This document shows, piece by piece, positions 35,804 through 46,178 of a stretch of 64,000 bases of DNA (its first letter is position 1; every line of letters begins with the position of its first letter). A program made the translations under genes and the position numbers. Where the stretch lies: the NCBI RefSeq assembly GCF_001423495.1, contig NZ_LMOG01000019.1, positions 218,699 to 282,698 on the forward strand, given 5' to 3'. A model generated the notes under the pieces. The model worked only from the letters and a program-made list of their open reading frames with translations, made no database searches and had not been told where the DNA came from. This DNA comes from Xanthomonas sp. Leaf131 (lineage in GTDB: Bacteria > Pseudomonadota > Gammaproteobacteria > Xanthomonadales > Xanthomonadaceae).

Positions 35804-37309
35804 TCAGCGCTTCCCACCAAAAATACTACCGAAAATACCGCGCACGATCTGCTGGCCGATCTTGTTGCCGACCGTGCGTGAGGTCTGCTTGGCCATCGCT
35901 TCGAGCATGCCCTGGCGGCGGCTGGTGCCGAAGACGGCATCCTTGACGGCCTTGCCGAAGCCGTTGTCTTGCGCGTCGTCATCCTCGCGCGTACGCGCCG
36001 GTGGTGCGGCGTTGTGCTCGGCCACTTGTTCGACGCGGCGCGCGAGCAGTTCGGCGGCCGATTCGCGATTGATCGCGGTGTCGTAGCGGGTGCCGACCGG
36101 GCTGGCGGCGCGCACCTGCGCGCGCTCGGTCTCGCTGATGGCGCCCATGCGGCAGCGTGGTGGGGCGATCAGGGTCTGCTGGACCGGCGCGGGCACCCCC
36201 TTGCCTTGCAGCGGCGACACCAGCGCCTCGCCGGTGCCCAGGCTGGAGATCGCGGTGGCGACATCGAGTTTGGGATTGGCCACAAAGGTCTGTGCAGCCG
36301 TCTTGACCGCCTTCTGGTCGCGCGGGGTGTAGGCGCGCAGCGCGTGCTGCACGCGGTTGCCGAGCTGGCCGAGGATGTTGTCCGGGATGTCGTCGGGAAA
36401 CTGCGAGCAGAAATACACGCCCACGCCCTTGGAACGGATCAGCCGCACCACCTGTTCGATCCGCTGCACCAGCGCGGCGGGCGCGTCGTCGAACAGCAGA
36501 TGCGCTTCGTCGAACACGAACACCAGCTTGGGCTGTTCCAGGTCGCCCACTTCCGGCAGACGCTCGAACAGTTCCGACAACAGCCACAGCAGAAACGTGG
36601 AATACAGCTTCGGCTTGAGCACCAATTGGTTGGCCGCCAGGATGCCGATCACGCCACGGCCGTCTGGCGCTACGCGCATCAGTTCGGCCAGTTCAAGTGC
36701 GGGTTCGCCGAAGAATTGCTCGCCGCCGTCCTGCGCCAGGCGCAGCAGGGAGCGCTGAATCGCCGCCACCGACTGGCTGGAAACCAGCCCATAACTGGTG
36801 GACAGCTCCTTGCGTTCTTCCACCACCAACGCGAGCAGTGCGCGCAGGTCGTCCAGGTCCAGCAACAGCAGGCCACGGTCGTCGGCCAGCTTGAACACGA
36901 TGTCCAGCACGCCGGACTGGGTGTCGTTGAGTTCCAGAATGCGCGCGAGCAGGGTAGGGCCCATTTCGCTGACGGTGGTGCGCACCGGGTGCCCGAGCTT
37001 GCCGTACAGATCCCAGAACACCACCGGGCTGGCGGCCGGCGCGTAATCGGCAATGCCCACATCCGTGGCGCGCTGCAGCACGCCGGGTGCGCCATCGCCG
37101 GCGACCGCCAGGCCGGCGACGTCGCCCTTCACGTCGGCCAGAAACACCGGCACGCCCAGGCGCGAGAAGCCTTCGGCCAGGGTCATCAAGGTCACGGTCT
37201 TGCCGGTGCCGGTGGCGCCGGCGACCAGGCCGTGGCGGTTGCCGAAGCGTCCTTCCAGCATCACCGCAATATCGTCGGTGACGCCTTTGCCGAGCAGGAA
37301 CGAGGCCAT
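35804..37309 (-). CDS. HerA-like helicase/ATPase (DUF853 family)
   Basis: 501 aa cytoplasmic P-loop ATPase. Walker A GATGTGKT (31-38), Walker B LVFVFDEAHLLFDDAP, then CSQFPDDIPDNILGQLGNRV, the family's conserved arginine-finger region. The C-terminus FGSIFGGKR is typical for the group. Related HerA proteins work in DNA end resection, but this shorter family has no nuclease partner here and its role is unknown. The ATG at 37309 starts the conserved MASFLLGKG; the longer frame to 37501 adds non-homologous sequence. Confidence 0.88.
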   Translation of the reverse strand: MASFLLGKGVTDDIAVMLEGRFGNRHGLVAGATGTGKTVTLMTLAEGFSRLGVPVFLADVKGDVAGLAVAGDGAPGVLQRATDVGIADYAPAASPVVFWDLYGKLGHPVRTTVSEMGPTLLARILELNDTQSGVLDIVFKLADDRGLLLLDLDDLRALLALVVEERKELSTSYGLVSSQSVAAIQRSLLRLAQDGGEQFFGEPALELAELMRVAPDGRGVIGILAANQLVLKPKLYSTFLLWLLSELFERLPEVGDLEQPKLVFVFDEAHLLFDDAPAALVQRIEQVVRLIRSKGVGVYFCSQFPDDIPDNILGQLGNRVQHALRAYTPRDQKAVKTAAQTFVANPKLDVATAISSLGTGEALVSPLQGKGVPAPVQQTLIAPPRCRMGAISETERAQVRAASPVGTRYDTAINRESAAELLARRVEQVAEHNAAPPARTREDDDAQDNGFGKAVKDAVFGTSRRQGMLEAMAKQTSRTVGNKIGQQIVRGIFGSIFGGKR

Positions 37310-37613
37310 TGCGCAGATCCGGTGGGAAAGGCTCGATTCTATCTGGCAATGCTTGCCGGCACTGCAAGCGGAAAATCGTCGCCACATCGAGCTCGTATGC
37401 CGGAGCGAAAACCTCAGCACGCCATGCCGCCGGGCAATGCGCATGAGCAACGCGCGCGAATCCCGGCAGGCACCCAGCGGGCATTCCACACACCCGATCA
37501 CTCGACTGATCCATCGACCAATCTAACGGCCCACTGACCCTGCCGGCCCCGCCGCCTTGCCCCGGTGTCGTCCCGGCGGCTACCCTGCCTGCCTTTCCGC
37601 TGTACTGCCTACG

Positions 37614-39197
37614 ATGCCGCTCGCTCATTTTGGTTTGCGCCCATGGCCGGTTCTGGTCGTGGTGGCGCTGATGTCTGTCGTCCCCGCCGCTCACGCCATT
37701 TCCAAACGCGACACGGAGAAGGCCGCCGTGCTCGATACCCGCATGGCCGCGGCCGAAAAGCGCTATCGCGATGCGCTGGTGCTGGTCAATAACTCCGATC
37801 CCAAGGGCACTGCCGAAGGCGACGCCGCGCTGGAGGATATGGAAGACGTCATCGACGCCTGCATCAAGCAGCGTGGCTGCCTGGTCGCCAATCAGCTGGC
37901 GACCTACAAGCGCCTGCTGAAGGCGCGCGCCGATGCCGAAGCGCCGGCTTCGGAAGAGCCGGAAGACGACGACACCCTGTTGCAGGCCGACCCTGACCAC
38001 CTCGGCCCGGCGGCGAACGGTGTGCCCGAGGCCGCGCGTGCCGCCACCCTGCTCAACGACCAGCGCCACGAGTTCGACAAGATGGTGCAGTACAACCCGG
38101 CGGTGCAGGCCGGTATCCGCCGCTGGCTCACCGACATGCGCCCGGCGCTGCTGACCAGCTACGAGAACTACAGCAACCTGCGCGGGGTGATGTGGCCGGA
38201 ATGGCAGAAACGCGGCCTGCCCGAGGCGCTGCTGTTCGGCATCATGGCCAAGGAATCCAATGGCAAGGTGCATGCCAGCTCGCGTGCCGGCGCGGCCGGG
38301 TTGATGCAGTTCATGCCGGCCACCGGGCGTCGCTTTGGGCTCGGTCCGGACGGCACCGGCTTCGATACGCGCTTCGATGCACGCAGCGCCGCCGAAGCCA
38401 GCGCCGCGTACCTTAACGAGCGCATGGCCGGGCTCAACCGCAACATCGAACTGGCGCTGGCCGCCTATAACGGCGGCGAAGGCCGCGCCGCGCGCGTGTT
38501 CTCGCAGAGCGGCGGGCGCGGGTTCTGGGAACAGGACGTCTACAACCAGTTCCCCGCCGAAACCAAGGACTACGTGCCGATGGTGATTGCGGCGGCCTGG
38601 ATCTTCCTGCACCCGCGCCAGTACGGTGTGGACTTCGCCAAGCTCGACGCGCAGCCGGCCACGCTCAAGCTGGCCAAGTCGACCACGATCTACGAGCTCA
38701 CCATCTGCCTGGGCAGCATGGGCACGCGCGATGGCTACATGCGCGCGTTGCGCAACCTCAACCCGCGCTACGAATCCGATGGCTGGATTCCGGCCGGCAC
38801 CGTCCTCAACTCCACCAACCGCATCGCCAGCCTGTACACGCGGTACTGCGTCAACGGCCCGCGCGCGGACCTGGCGCGCACGTTGATCACTGCCGACCTC
38901 AACAGCGCGATCGTGCGCAGCAGCAACGCCCCCGAGTACGTGCCCAGCGTGGCGGTCGGCGATGTCAGCCCGATGGCCGGCGTGCCGACCACCGTGGCCA
39001 CCGGCCAGCCGGTGGTCGCCAAGCCCAAGGCCAAGCAGGCGCGCAGCTACACCGTCGCCAAGGGCGACACGCTCGGCCGCGTGGCGAACAAGTACCAGTG
39101 CGAGATCAAGGCGTTGGCCAAGGCCAATGGCCTGAAAGCCCCGTCGTACGCGCTCAAACCAGGGCAGAGCATCAAGCTGGCGGGTTGCGACCGCTGA
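37614..39197 (+). CDS. Membrane-bound lytic murein transglycosylase D-like protein with LysM
   Basis: 527 aa exported enzyme that cleaves peptidoglycan glycan strands. A signal peptide ends near PAAHA. Residues 30-190 are a helical, charged region. The SLT domain has catalytic Glu214 in IMAKESNGKVHASSRAG, followed by AAGLMQFMPATGRRFGL and ALAAYNGGEGRA. One LysM domain ends the protein (SYTVAKGDTLGRVANKYQ .. LKPGQSIKL). E. coli MltD has two LysM and a lipobox; here I see one LysM and no clear lipobox. Start 37614 puts the signal peptide at the N-terminus. Confidence 0.88.
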   Translation: MPLAHFGLRPWPVLVVVALMSVVPAAHAISKRDTEKAAVLDTRMAAAEKRYRDALVLVNNSDPKGTAEGDAALEDMEDVIDACIKQRGCLVANQLATYKRLLKARADAEAPASEEPEDDDTLLQADPDHLGPAANGVPEAARAATLLNDQRHEFDKMVQYNPAVQAGIRRWLTDMRPALLTSYENYSNLRGVMWPEWQKRGLPEALLFGIMAKESNGKVHASSRAGAAGLMQFMPATGRRFGLGPDGTGFDTRFDARSAAEASAAYLNERMAGLNRNIELALAAYNGGEGRAARVFSQSGGRGFWEQDVYNQFPAETKDYVPMVIAAAWIFLHPRQYGVDFAKLDAQPATLKLAKSTTIYELTICLGSMGTRDGYMRALRNLNPRYESDGWIPAGTVLNSTNRIASLYTRYCVNGPRADLARTLITADLNSAIVRSSNAPEYVPSVAVGDVSPMAGVPTTVATGQPVVAKPKAKQARSYTVAKGDTLGRVANKYQCEIKALAKANGLKAPSYALKPGQSIKLAGCDR

Positions 39198-39646
39198 GTA
39201 GCGCGAGGGACATCGCATCGGAGAGCTTCGGGCTGGGCCTAACTCCTGTAGGAGCGGCCCCGGCCGCGACGAAGCTTTGCCGGTAGCTCCGGCGTAGGCG
39301 GGTGCGTTCCTGCAGTAGTCACGGGCGCTTTTGAATCAAAGTAGTACATCAACCTGACCAGCTGCGATCGCTGACTAGTGCGGGCGATATCGCGTCGGTG
39401 AGTCGCGCGCTGGGCCTGGCTCCTTGAGGAGCGGTCCCGGCCGCAATGAAGCCGTCCTGTTAACTTCGCGGCGTGCGGGCACGCTCTGAATCGGAGGCTA
39501 GGAGCGCGAAACGGGCCTGCGCACGAAACCTCATCGAGAATGCCTGTCGCGGTCAGGCCCGCTCCTACAGCGGCGGAGTCGCTCGCCGCATTCGCCGATT
39601 GCCGCGTTGGGTGTGAAGCCGGGGGGGCGTAGTTGCGCCGCTGCAG
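39198..39646. repeat. Intergenic region with degenerate GTAGGAGCG-type repeats
   Basis: At least three partial REP-like units are visible: from 39248 (GTAGGAGCGGCCCCGGCCGCGA), from about 39425 (GAGGAGCGGTCCCGGCCGCA) and a reverse-facing arm ending near 39570 (GGCCCGCTCCTAC). No gene is supported. The gap separates the convergent mltD-like and psd genes. Confidence 0.7.
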
Positions 39647-40495
39647 TTACCTCGCCTGGCGACGCGCGAGTACCTGGCCTAACCGCACCGCCGTTTCAGC
39701 AGCAAGTCCCCCATCGAGTTTCGCGACACCTGGTGGCAGCAGGACGATCACAGTCGAGCCGTAATTGAAACGCGCCATCTCGGCAAACCGCTCCAGCACG
39801 ATGCCCTTGTCGCGATAATCCTTACGCGTAATGCGATCGCCATAGCGCGGAATCTCCACGCCGCTCCACACCGTTTCCACGCCAGACACCAGCAGCGCGC
39901 CCACCATCACTGAGGCCATCGGACCGAAGTCGGTGTCGAAGTGGCACACCAAACGCTCGTTGCGCGCGAACAGGCGCGGCACATTGCGCACCGCATCCGG
40001 GCCCACGCTGAACAAGCGGCCGGGTACATGCACGGTCTCACGCAAGGTGCCGGTCCACGGCATGTGCACGCGGTGGTAGTCCTTGGGCGAGAGGTAAACG
40101 GTGGCGAACAGCCCGTTGTTGAACGGCAGCGCTGCCTCGGCATCGCCGAGCAGTTCGGCAGCGGTGAACGACTGCCCCTTGGCCTGGAAAATACGGCCGT
40201 TCTCGATCGGGCCGAGCTGGCTGATGCGGCCGTCGGCCGGCATCAGCAGCGCCGCAGGATCGGCATCGGCAACGCGTGCGCCCGGCTTCAAGGCGCGGGT
40301 GAAGAACGCATTGAAGGTGGGGTAGGCGCGCGGGTCGGGCTCCAATGCCTCGCTCAGGTCCACGCCGAACTTGCGCGTCACCGTGTCGATCAACCATTGC
40401 TTGGTGGACGGCGTATCCGAATAGGCCAGCGCGCGCGCCATAGAGGACAGCAACCGATGCGGCAGCACGTAGGTCAGGGAAGTGACGAGACTCAC
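39647..40495 (-). CDS. psd: Phosphatidylserine decarboxylase
   Basis: 282 aa proenzyme that makes phosphatidylethanolamine at the inner membrane. Motifs: [45 protein letters not shown], and the self-cleavage site in [11 protein letters not shown], where Ser becomes the pyruvoyl group. The first residue of the usual LGST is Tyr here; the Gly-Ser cleavage pair is kept. Start is a GTG at 40495 overlapping the SCO gene stop by 4 bases (GTGA), so the two are translationally coupled. Confidence 0.94.
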   Translation of the reverse strand: MSLVTSLTYVLPHRLLSSMARALAYSDTPSTKQWLIDTVTRKFGVDLSEALEPDPRAYPTFNAFFTRALKPGARVADADPAALLMPADGRISQLGPIENGRIFQAKGQSFTAAELLGDAEAALPFNNGLFATVYLSPKDYHRVHMPWTGTLRETVHVPGRLFSVGPDAVRNVPRLFARNERLVCHFDTDFGPMASVMVGALLVSGVETVWSGVEIPRYGDRITRKDYRDKGIVLERFAEMARFNYGSTVIVLLPPGVAKLDGGLAAETAVRLGQVLARRQAR

Positions 40496-41142
40496 GGAGC
40501 GGTTACCTTGGTCAGCTGTTGGAGGTCGGCGGCGATCGCCTTGGGGTCGAGCGGTGGGCGGATCAAGCCGGCCAGACGGCCTTGCGGGTCGAGCACGGCG
40601 ATGCCGGCCGAGTGATCCATGCTGTAGTCGTTGGGGTTTTGCGCAAAGCCCTTGCCCGGCACCTTCTGGAACACGAAGCCCAATGCGGTGGCGAAGCGCT
40701 CCAGCGCCGGCACATCGGCGGTGGCCGCCAGCGTGTCCTTGTGGAAGGCATGCGCGTACTCGCCCAGGCGCGCAGGCGGGTCGCGCTGCGGGTCCACCGA
40801 CACGAACAGCACGCGCGGGCGCAGCCCGTCCGGAATGCTCGCCCACTGCTGCTGTGCCACCGCCAGATCGGTCAGTGTGGTCGGGCAGACATCCGGGCAA
40901 AAAGTGAAGCCCAGGAACACCAGCGTCCAATGTCCCTTCAGTTCGCCGGGCACCAACTGGGTGCCATCGGACTGGCGCAAGCTGAACTGCGGCAGGGTGC
41001 GTGGCTGCGGATAGAACGTGATGGTCTGGGTGGGCGGCCACGGCGAGCTTGGCGCGCCGCCGAGGAACTTCTGGCCCAGCAGCAACCCCAGGCCGGCGGC
41101 CAGCGCCACCAGCAGCACGATGCCGGTATTGCGATTGAACAT
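40492..41142 (-). CDS. SCO1/SenC family copper chaperone
   Basis: 216 aa, one N-terminal membrane anchor (about 7-24) and a thioredoxin-fold domain in the periplasm. Copper ligands are Cys82 and Cys86 in FCPDVCP and His177 in [11 protein letters not shown] proteins deliver copper to cytochrome oxidase or act as thiol reductants. No oxidase genes are near; it is coupled to psd instead, an arrangement without obvious functional reason. Divergent from prmB by about 80 bp. Confidence 0.9.
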   Translation of the reverse strand: MFNRNTGIVLLVALAAGLGLLLGQKFLGGAPSSPWPPTQTITFYPQPRTLPQFSLRQSDGTQLVPGELKGHWTLVFLGFTFCPDVCPTTLTDLAVAQQQWASIPDGLRPRVLFVSVDPQRDPPARLGEYAHAFHKDTLAATADVPALERFATALGFVFQKVPGKGFAQNPNDYSMDHSAGIAVLDPQGRLAGLIRPPLDPKAIAADLQQLTKVTAP

Positions 41143-41187
41143 GGCGGTTTCCAGTGCAACGGACGCTCATGATACCGATCCGACCTC

Positions 41188-41193
41188 TATAAT
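41188..41193 (+). promoter_or_regulatory. Candidate -10 box of prmB
   Basis: Exact TATAAT 30 bases before the prmB ATG. No good -35 is visible, so an activator or weak promoter is possible. Confidence 0.4.
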
Positions 41194-41222
41194 CGTGGGC
41201 CGATTCCTCTTTAGTTGTTGCC

Positions 41223-42149
41223 ATGACTGCCGCCGCGGCCGACGAACTGCATACCATCATCGACCTGATCCGCTACGGCACCAGCCGTTTCAACGCAGCC
41301 GGTCTGACCTTCGGCCATAGCTACGACAATGCGCTGGACGAGGCCACCCAGCTGGTGCTGCATAGCCTGCATCTGCCGCACGATCTCGGCCCGGCCTACG
41401 GCCAGGCGCGCTTGCTGCGCTCGGAAAAGGAGCAGGTACTGGGCTTGTTCGAGCGCCGCATCAGCGAGCGCGTGCCGGCGGCGTATCTGACTGGCGAGGC
41501 CTGGTTTGCCGGTCTGAGCTTCAAGAGCGATGCGCGCGCCCTGGTGCCGCGCTCGCCGATCGCCGAGCTGATCGAAGCCGGCTTCGAGCCCTGGCTGGGT
41601 GGCCGCGAAGTCACCCGTGCGCTGGACCTGTGCACCGGCTCGGGCTGCATCGCGATCGCCATGGGCCACTACAACCCGCAGTGGGATGTGGATGGCGTGG
41701 ACATCAGCGACGATGCGCTGGCACTGGCCGCCGAGAACAAGGCGCGCCTGCATGCCGACAACGTCAGCTTGCTCAAGTCGGATCTGTTCACCGGGTTGGG
41801 CGGTCGTCAGTACGACCTGATCGTGACCAATCCGCCGTACGTCACCAACGACGAGACCGACGCGCTGCCGCAGGAGTATTCCTACGAGCCGGAGCTGGGC
41901 TTGCGTGCGGGCGACGATGGCCTGGACCTGGTGCTGAAGATCCTGCGCGATGCGCCGCAACACCTCAGCGAAGACGGTCTGCTGATCTGCGAAGTGGGCG
42001 AATCAGAGCAGCACCTGATTAAATTGCTGCCGGAAGTGGATCTGGCCTGGGTCGAATTCAAGGTCGGGCAGATGGGCATCTTTGCGGTGGAATGCCGCGA
42101 ATTGATCGCGCATGCTGCGCGCATCACCGAGTTGGCCAGTGCACGCTGA
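41223..42149 (+). CDS. prmB: Ribosomal protein L3 N5-glutamine methyltransferase
   Basis: 308 aa SAM-dependent enzyme that methylates a Gln of ribosomal protein L3. SAM motif [16 protein letters not shown] and the glutamine-methyltransferase mark [12 protein letters not shown] are present. The N-terminal helical part ([20 protein letters not shown]) is specific for PrmB versus the release-factor enzyme PrmC. It opens the run that leads to aroC; the next gene overlaps its end by 11 bases. Confidence 0.92.
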   Translation: MTAAAADELHTIIDLIRYGTSRFNAAGLTFGHSYDNALDEATQLVLHSLHLPHDLGPAYGQARLLRSEKEQVLGLFERRISERVPAAYLTGEAWFAGLSFKSDARALVPRSPIAELIEAGFEPWLGGREVTRALDLCTGSGCIAIAMGHYNPQWDVDGVDISDDALALAAENKARLHADNVSLLKSDLFTGLGGRQYDLIVTNPPYVTNDETDALPQEYSYEPELGLRAGDDGLDLVLKILRDAPQHLSEDGLLICEVGESEQHLIKLLPEVDLAWVEFKVGQMGIFAVECRELIAHAARITELASAR

Positions 42150-42627
42150 GTCGTCCACACCGCGGCCGCAGCTGAGCGATCTCCTGTTGCTGGTGCCGGT
42201 GTCGATCTTCGGTGTGGGCATTCCGCTCGGTTTGCTCGACGTGGTGTTTCGCTTGTTCGACCCGATGTACGGCGGCCCTTCGACTCAGCGCTGGTTGAGT
42301 GCGGCGGCGGAGATCGGTTTTGGCTTGATGGCGTTTTTCGGCCTGGTGTCGGCCTGGATCGTGGTTGTCAGTTCGGATGCGGCATTGCGCGCGCATCGGC
42401 GTCGTACCGTGATCGTTGCGCTCGGCCTGCTGTGCGGGATCGGCGTTGCGCTGTACCTGCTCGCCGATTGGCTGCTCATTCGTGGTGACGAGCTGGACGT
42501 GTTTTTGATGGTGTTCAGCGGCTTGTTGGCAGTGGCACCGACGCTGGTGGCGGCACGTCATCTGCCGCGCATCTTTCGCGCTACGCCACCTGCTGCACTG
42601 TTGAGAGGATGCCGTCATGGGCAGTAA
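42139..42627 (+). CDS. Small membrane protein of unknown function between prmB and aroC
   Basis: 162 aa with four hydrophobic segments: [60 protein letters not shown] and [20 protein letters not shown]. The start is probably the GTG at 42139, inside the last codons of prmB, and the stop lies 11 bases inside aroC, so three genes are chained by overlaps. No domain is recognised. The packed position suggests a real, translated gene. Confidence 0.7.
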   Translation: MHAESSTPRPQLSDLLLLVPVSIFGVGIPLGLLDVVFRLFDPMYGGPSTQRWLSAAAEIGFGLMAFFGLVSAWIVVVSSDAALRAHRRRTVIVALGLLCGIGVALYLLADWLLIRGDELDVFLMVFSGLLAVAPTLVAARHLPRIFRATPPAALLRGCRHGQ

Positions 42628-43720
42628 CAGTTTTGGTCGCTTGTTGACGGTCAGTACCTTCGGCGAATCGCATGGGCCGGCGATCGGCTGCGTCATCGAC
42701 GGCTGCCCTCCGGGCCTGGAGATCGCGCCGGAAGAATTCACCCACGATCTGCAGCGGCGTGCCAGCGGCAAGAGCCGGCACACCTCGGCCCGGCGCGAGG
42801 CCGACGAGATCGAGATCCTGTCCGGCGTTTACGAAGGCCGCACCACCGGCACGCCGATCGGCTTGCTGATCCGCAACACCGATCAGCGCAGCAAGGACTA
42901 CAGCAATATCGCCCAGCAGTTCCGCCCCGGGCATGCGGACTACACCTATTGGCAGAAGTACGGCATCCGTGACCCGCGTGGCGGCGGGCGTTCGTCCGCG
43001 CGCGAGACCACCATGCGCGTGGCTGCCGGAGTCATTGCCAAGAAGTGGCTCAAGCAGCGTTACGGCGTGCTGGTGCGCGGCTTTTTATCGCAGTTGGGCG
43101 AGATCCGCCCGACCGGTTTCGACTGGACTGCGGTCGAAGACAATCCGTTTTTCTGGCCGCATGCCGAGCAGGTGCCGGAGTTGGAAACCTACATGGATGC
43201 GCTGCGCAAATCCGGCGATTCGGTCGGCGCGCGCGTGGACGTTGTCGCCGGCGGCGTGCCGCCGGGCTGGGGTGAGCCGATCTACGGCAAGCTCGATGCC
43301 GAACTGGCTGCCGCGCTGATGAGCATCAATGCGGTCAAGGGTGTGGAGATCGGCGACGGTTTTGCCAGCGCCGCGCAGAAGGGCACCGAGCATCGCGATC
43401 TGATCACCCCGGAAGGCTTTCTCAGCAACCATGCCGGCGGCATTCTGGGCGGTATTTCCACCGGCCAGGCGATTACCGCCTCGATGGTGCTCAAGCCGAC
43501 CTCGAGTCTGCGCCTGCCCGGCGCGACGGTGGATGCCGACGGTGCAGTGGTGGATGTCATCACCACCGGGCGCCATGATCCGTGTGTGGGCATCCGCGCC
43601 ACGCCGATCGCCGAGGCGATGATGGCCTTGGTGCTGATGGATCAGGCCTTGCGTCATCGTGCCCAATGCGGCGATGTCGGCGAAGTGTCGCCGCGGATTC
43701 CCGGTCAACTCGATGTCTGA
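42617..43720 (+). CDS. aroC: Chorismate synthase
   Basis: 367 aa FMN-dependent enzyme closing the shikimate pathway (EPSP to chorismate). It opens [20 protein letters not shown] and carries the family signatures [20 protein letters not shown] and [13 protein letters not shown]. The 3' part has [14 protein letters not shown]. Chorismate feeds the tryptophan genes further along the same strand. Overlaps both neighbours (11 bases upstream, 8 downstream). Confidence 0.96.
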   Translation: MGSNSFGRLLTVSTFGESHGPAIGCVIDGCPPGLEIAPEEFTHDLQRRASGKSRHTSARREADEIEILSGVYEGRTTGTPIGLLIRNTDQRSKDYSNIAQQFRPGHADYTYWQKYGIRDPRGGGRSSARETTMRVAAGVIAKKWLKQRYGVLVRGFLSQLGEIRPTGFDWTAVEDNPFFWPHAEQVPELETYMDALRKSGDSVGARVDVVAGGVPPGWGEPIYGKLDAELAAALMSINAVKGVEIGDGFASAAQKGTEHRDLITPEGFLSNHAGGILGGISTGQAITASMVLKPTSSLRLPGATVDADGAVVDVITTGRHDPCVGIRATPIAEAMMALVLMDQALRHRAQCGDVGEVSPRIPGQLDV

Positions 43721-44801
43721 GTCGCGGCGCGCCAAGGTGTGGGTCAGCCAGCCCCTGTTCGACGATGTCGTCGCGCAGTTGGGCGAGCATTTCGAGCTGA
43801 TCACCACCGAGCGCGTCACCGCCTATTCGCCGGCTGAGCTGGCTGCGCGATTGGCATCGCTGGATGGTGCCTTGATCACTCTCAACGAGCGCATCGGCGC
43901 GGCGGAAATCGCGTCCGCACCGCAGCTGCGCGCGATCGCCAATGTCGGTGTCGGCTATAACAATCTGGATCTCGACGCGTTGAGCGCGGCCGGTATCCTG
44001 GCCAGCAATACGCCGGACGTGCTGACCGAAACCACCGCCGATCTCGGCTTCGCCTTGCTGATGGCCACCGCGCGCCGCATCACCGAATCCGAGCGCTGGT
44101 TGCGCGACGGGCAGTGGGGGCAATGGTCGTTCAAGACCATGCTCGGCGCCGATATCCACGGCAGCACGCTCGGCATCTTGGGCATGGGCCGGATCGGGCA
44201 GGGCATCGCTCGCCGCGGCGCGCATGGTTTTGGCATGCGTGTGCTGTATCACAACCGCAGCCAGTTGCCGGCCGAGACCGAACAAACGCTTGGCGCGCAG
44301 TACGTGGATTTCGACACCTTGCTGGCACAGTCCGATCACCTGGTCCTGGTGCTGCCGTACACCAAGCAGTCGCACCACATCATCGATGCCGCAGCGCTGG
44401 GCAAGATGCGCACCACTGCCACGCTGGTGAACATCGCGCGCGGCGGCCTTGTCGATGAAATCGCGCTGGCCGATGCGCTCGCCAATGGGCGGCTGGCCGG
44501 TGCCGGCCTGGATGTCTACGAAGGCGAACCTGCAGTACGTCCCGAGTTGCTGGCCTTGCGCAACGTGGTGCTCACCCCGCATATCGGCAGTGCCAGCCTG
44601 GCCACGCGCCGCGCCATGGTGCAGCTGGCGGTGGACAACCTGATCGCCGCGCTGGGCCAAGGCCCCAATGCCGGGCATCCGCCAAGTGCACTCAATGCCG
44701 ATGCGGTTGCCGCTGCCAAACAGGGCGGCGCGCGCGTGGGCGCGAGCGATGGCGAAGCGATCAAAACCGGCGCGACCAAAACCACCACGACCAAACGATA
44801 G
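43713..44801 (+). CDS. D-isomer-specific 2-hydroxyacid dehydrogenase (glyoxylate/2-ketogluconate reductase-like)
   Basis: 362 aa NAD(P)H enzyme. NAD motif [13 protein letters not shown], catalytic Arg in [10 protein letters not shown], Glu in GLDVYEGEP and His in LTPHIGSA are all present. Similarity is best to the GhrB/TkrA type that reduces glyoxylate, hydroxypyruvate or 2-ketogluconate. The last 30 residues are a low-complexity tail rich in Ala, Lys and Thr (ATKTTTTKR) beyond the usual end. The ATG overlaps the aroC stop by 8 bases. Confidence 0.85.
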   Translation: MSESRRAKVWVSQPLFDDVVAQLGEHFELITTERVTAYSPAELAARLASLDGALITLNERIGAAEIASAPQLRAIANVGVGYNNLDLDALSAAGILASNTPDVLTETTADLGFALLMATARRITESERWLRDGQWGQWSFKTMLGADIHGSTLGILGMGRIGQGIARRGAHGFGMRVLYHNRSQLPAETEQTLGAQYVDFDTLLAQSDHLVLVLPYTKQSHHIIDAAALGKMRTTATLVNIARGGLVDEIALADALANGRLAGAGLDVYEGEPAVRPELLALRNVVLTPHIGSASLATRRAMVQLAVDNLIAALGQGPNAGHPPSALNADAVAAAKQGGARVGASDGEAIKTGATKTTTTKR

Positions 44802-44832
44802 GGAACCTCTGCGGCCAGCTTTGGAGGTTCCC
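44801..44832 (+). promoter_or_regulatory. Stem-loop between the dehydrogenase and asd
   Basis: Perfect 9-bp arms GGGAACCTC/GAGGTTCCC with a 14-nt loop start at the last base of the dehydrogenase stop codon. There is no T-run right after it; a pyrimidine-rich stretch follows 20 bases later. It might trim expression between the two genes or be a leader element of asd. Confidence 0.45.
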
Positions 44833-44887
44833 CGAACCCACTGCGCAAGCGCGTTCCCCTCTTTCCTCTTTCGATAAAGACAATCTC

Positions 44888-45913
<1,026 letters not shown>

Positions 45914-45926
45914 GCACGGTCGTTCT

Positions 45927-46046
45927 GTAGGAGCGCGCTGGCGCGATGGAGCTCTCCCAGTGAAGCATCATCGCGTCAGTAGGAGCGCGCTGGCGCGCGA
46001 TGAAGCTTTCCCAGTGAAGCCTCATCGCGCACAAGTGCGCTCCTAC
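45927..46046. repeat. Compound REP-like repeat (three GTAGGAGCG units)
   Basis: Two direct units (from 45927 and about 45980) with GTAGGAGCGCGCTGGCGCG and CCCAGTGAAGC, followed by a facing arm GTGCGCTCCTAC ending at 46046. It fills most of the gap between asd and the fimV-like gene. Confidence 0.8.
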
Positions 46047-46178
46047 CAGATGCACTGCCGATGACCTGCTGCCTGGATGCCGCATCGCGACGGCCTGTGC
46101 ACTCCGCGCGCGCTGGCCGACTTTTTCGCTCATTCAGCGGCTATATTGATGCCCATGAAACATAGGGGCGGGGGCGCG

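Noticed and set aside
36693..39218. 841-codon minus-strand frame across the HerA-like gene start and the transglycosylase gene
   Set aside because: It overlaps two well-supported genes and its translation is low-complexity without motifs.
39740..39780. YGST instead of LGST in phosphatidylserine decarboxylase as a defect
   Set aside because: The cleaved Gly-Ser pair is intact and the first position of the motif tolerates change.
39647..41260. A single 537-codon frame suggesting a SCO-Psd fusion
   Set aside because: The SCO protein is in a different frame and ends in a 4-base overlap with the GTG of psd; the long frame is a coincidence.
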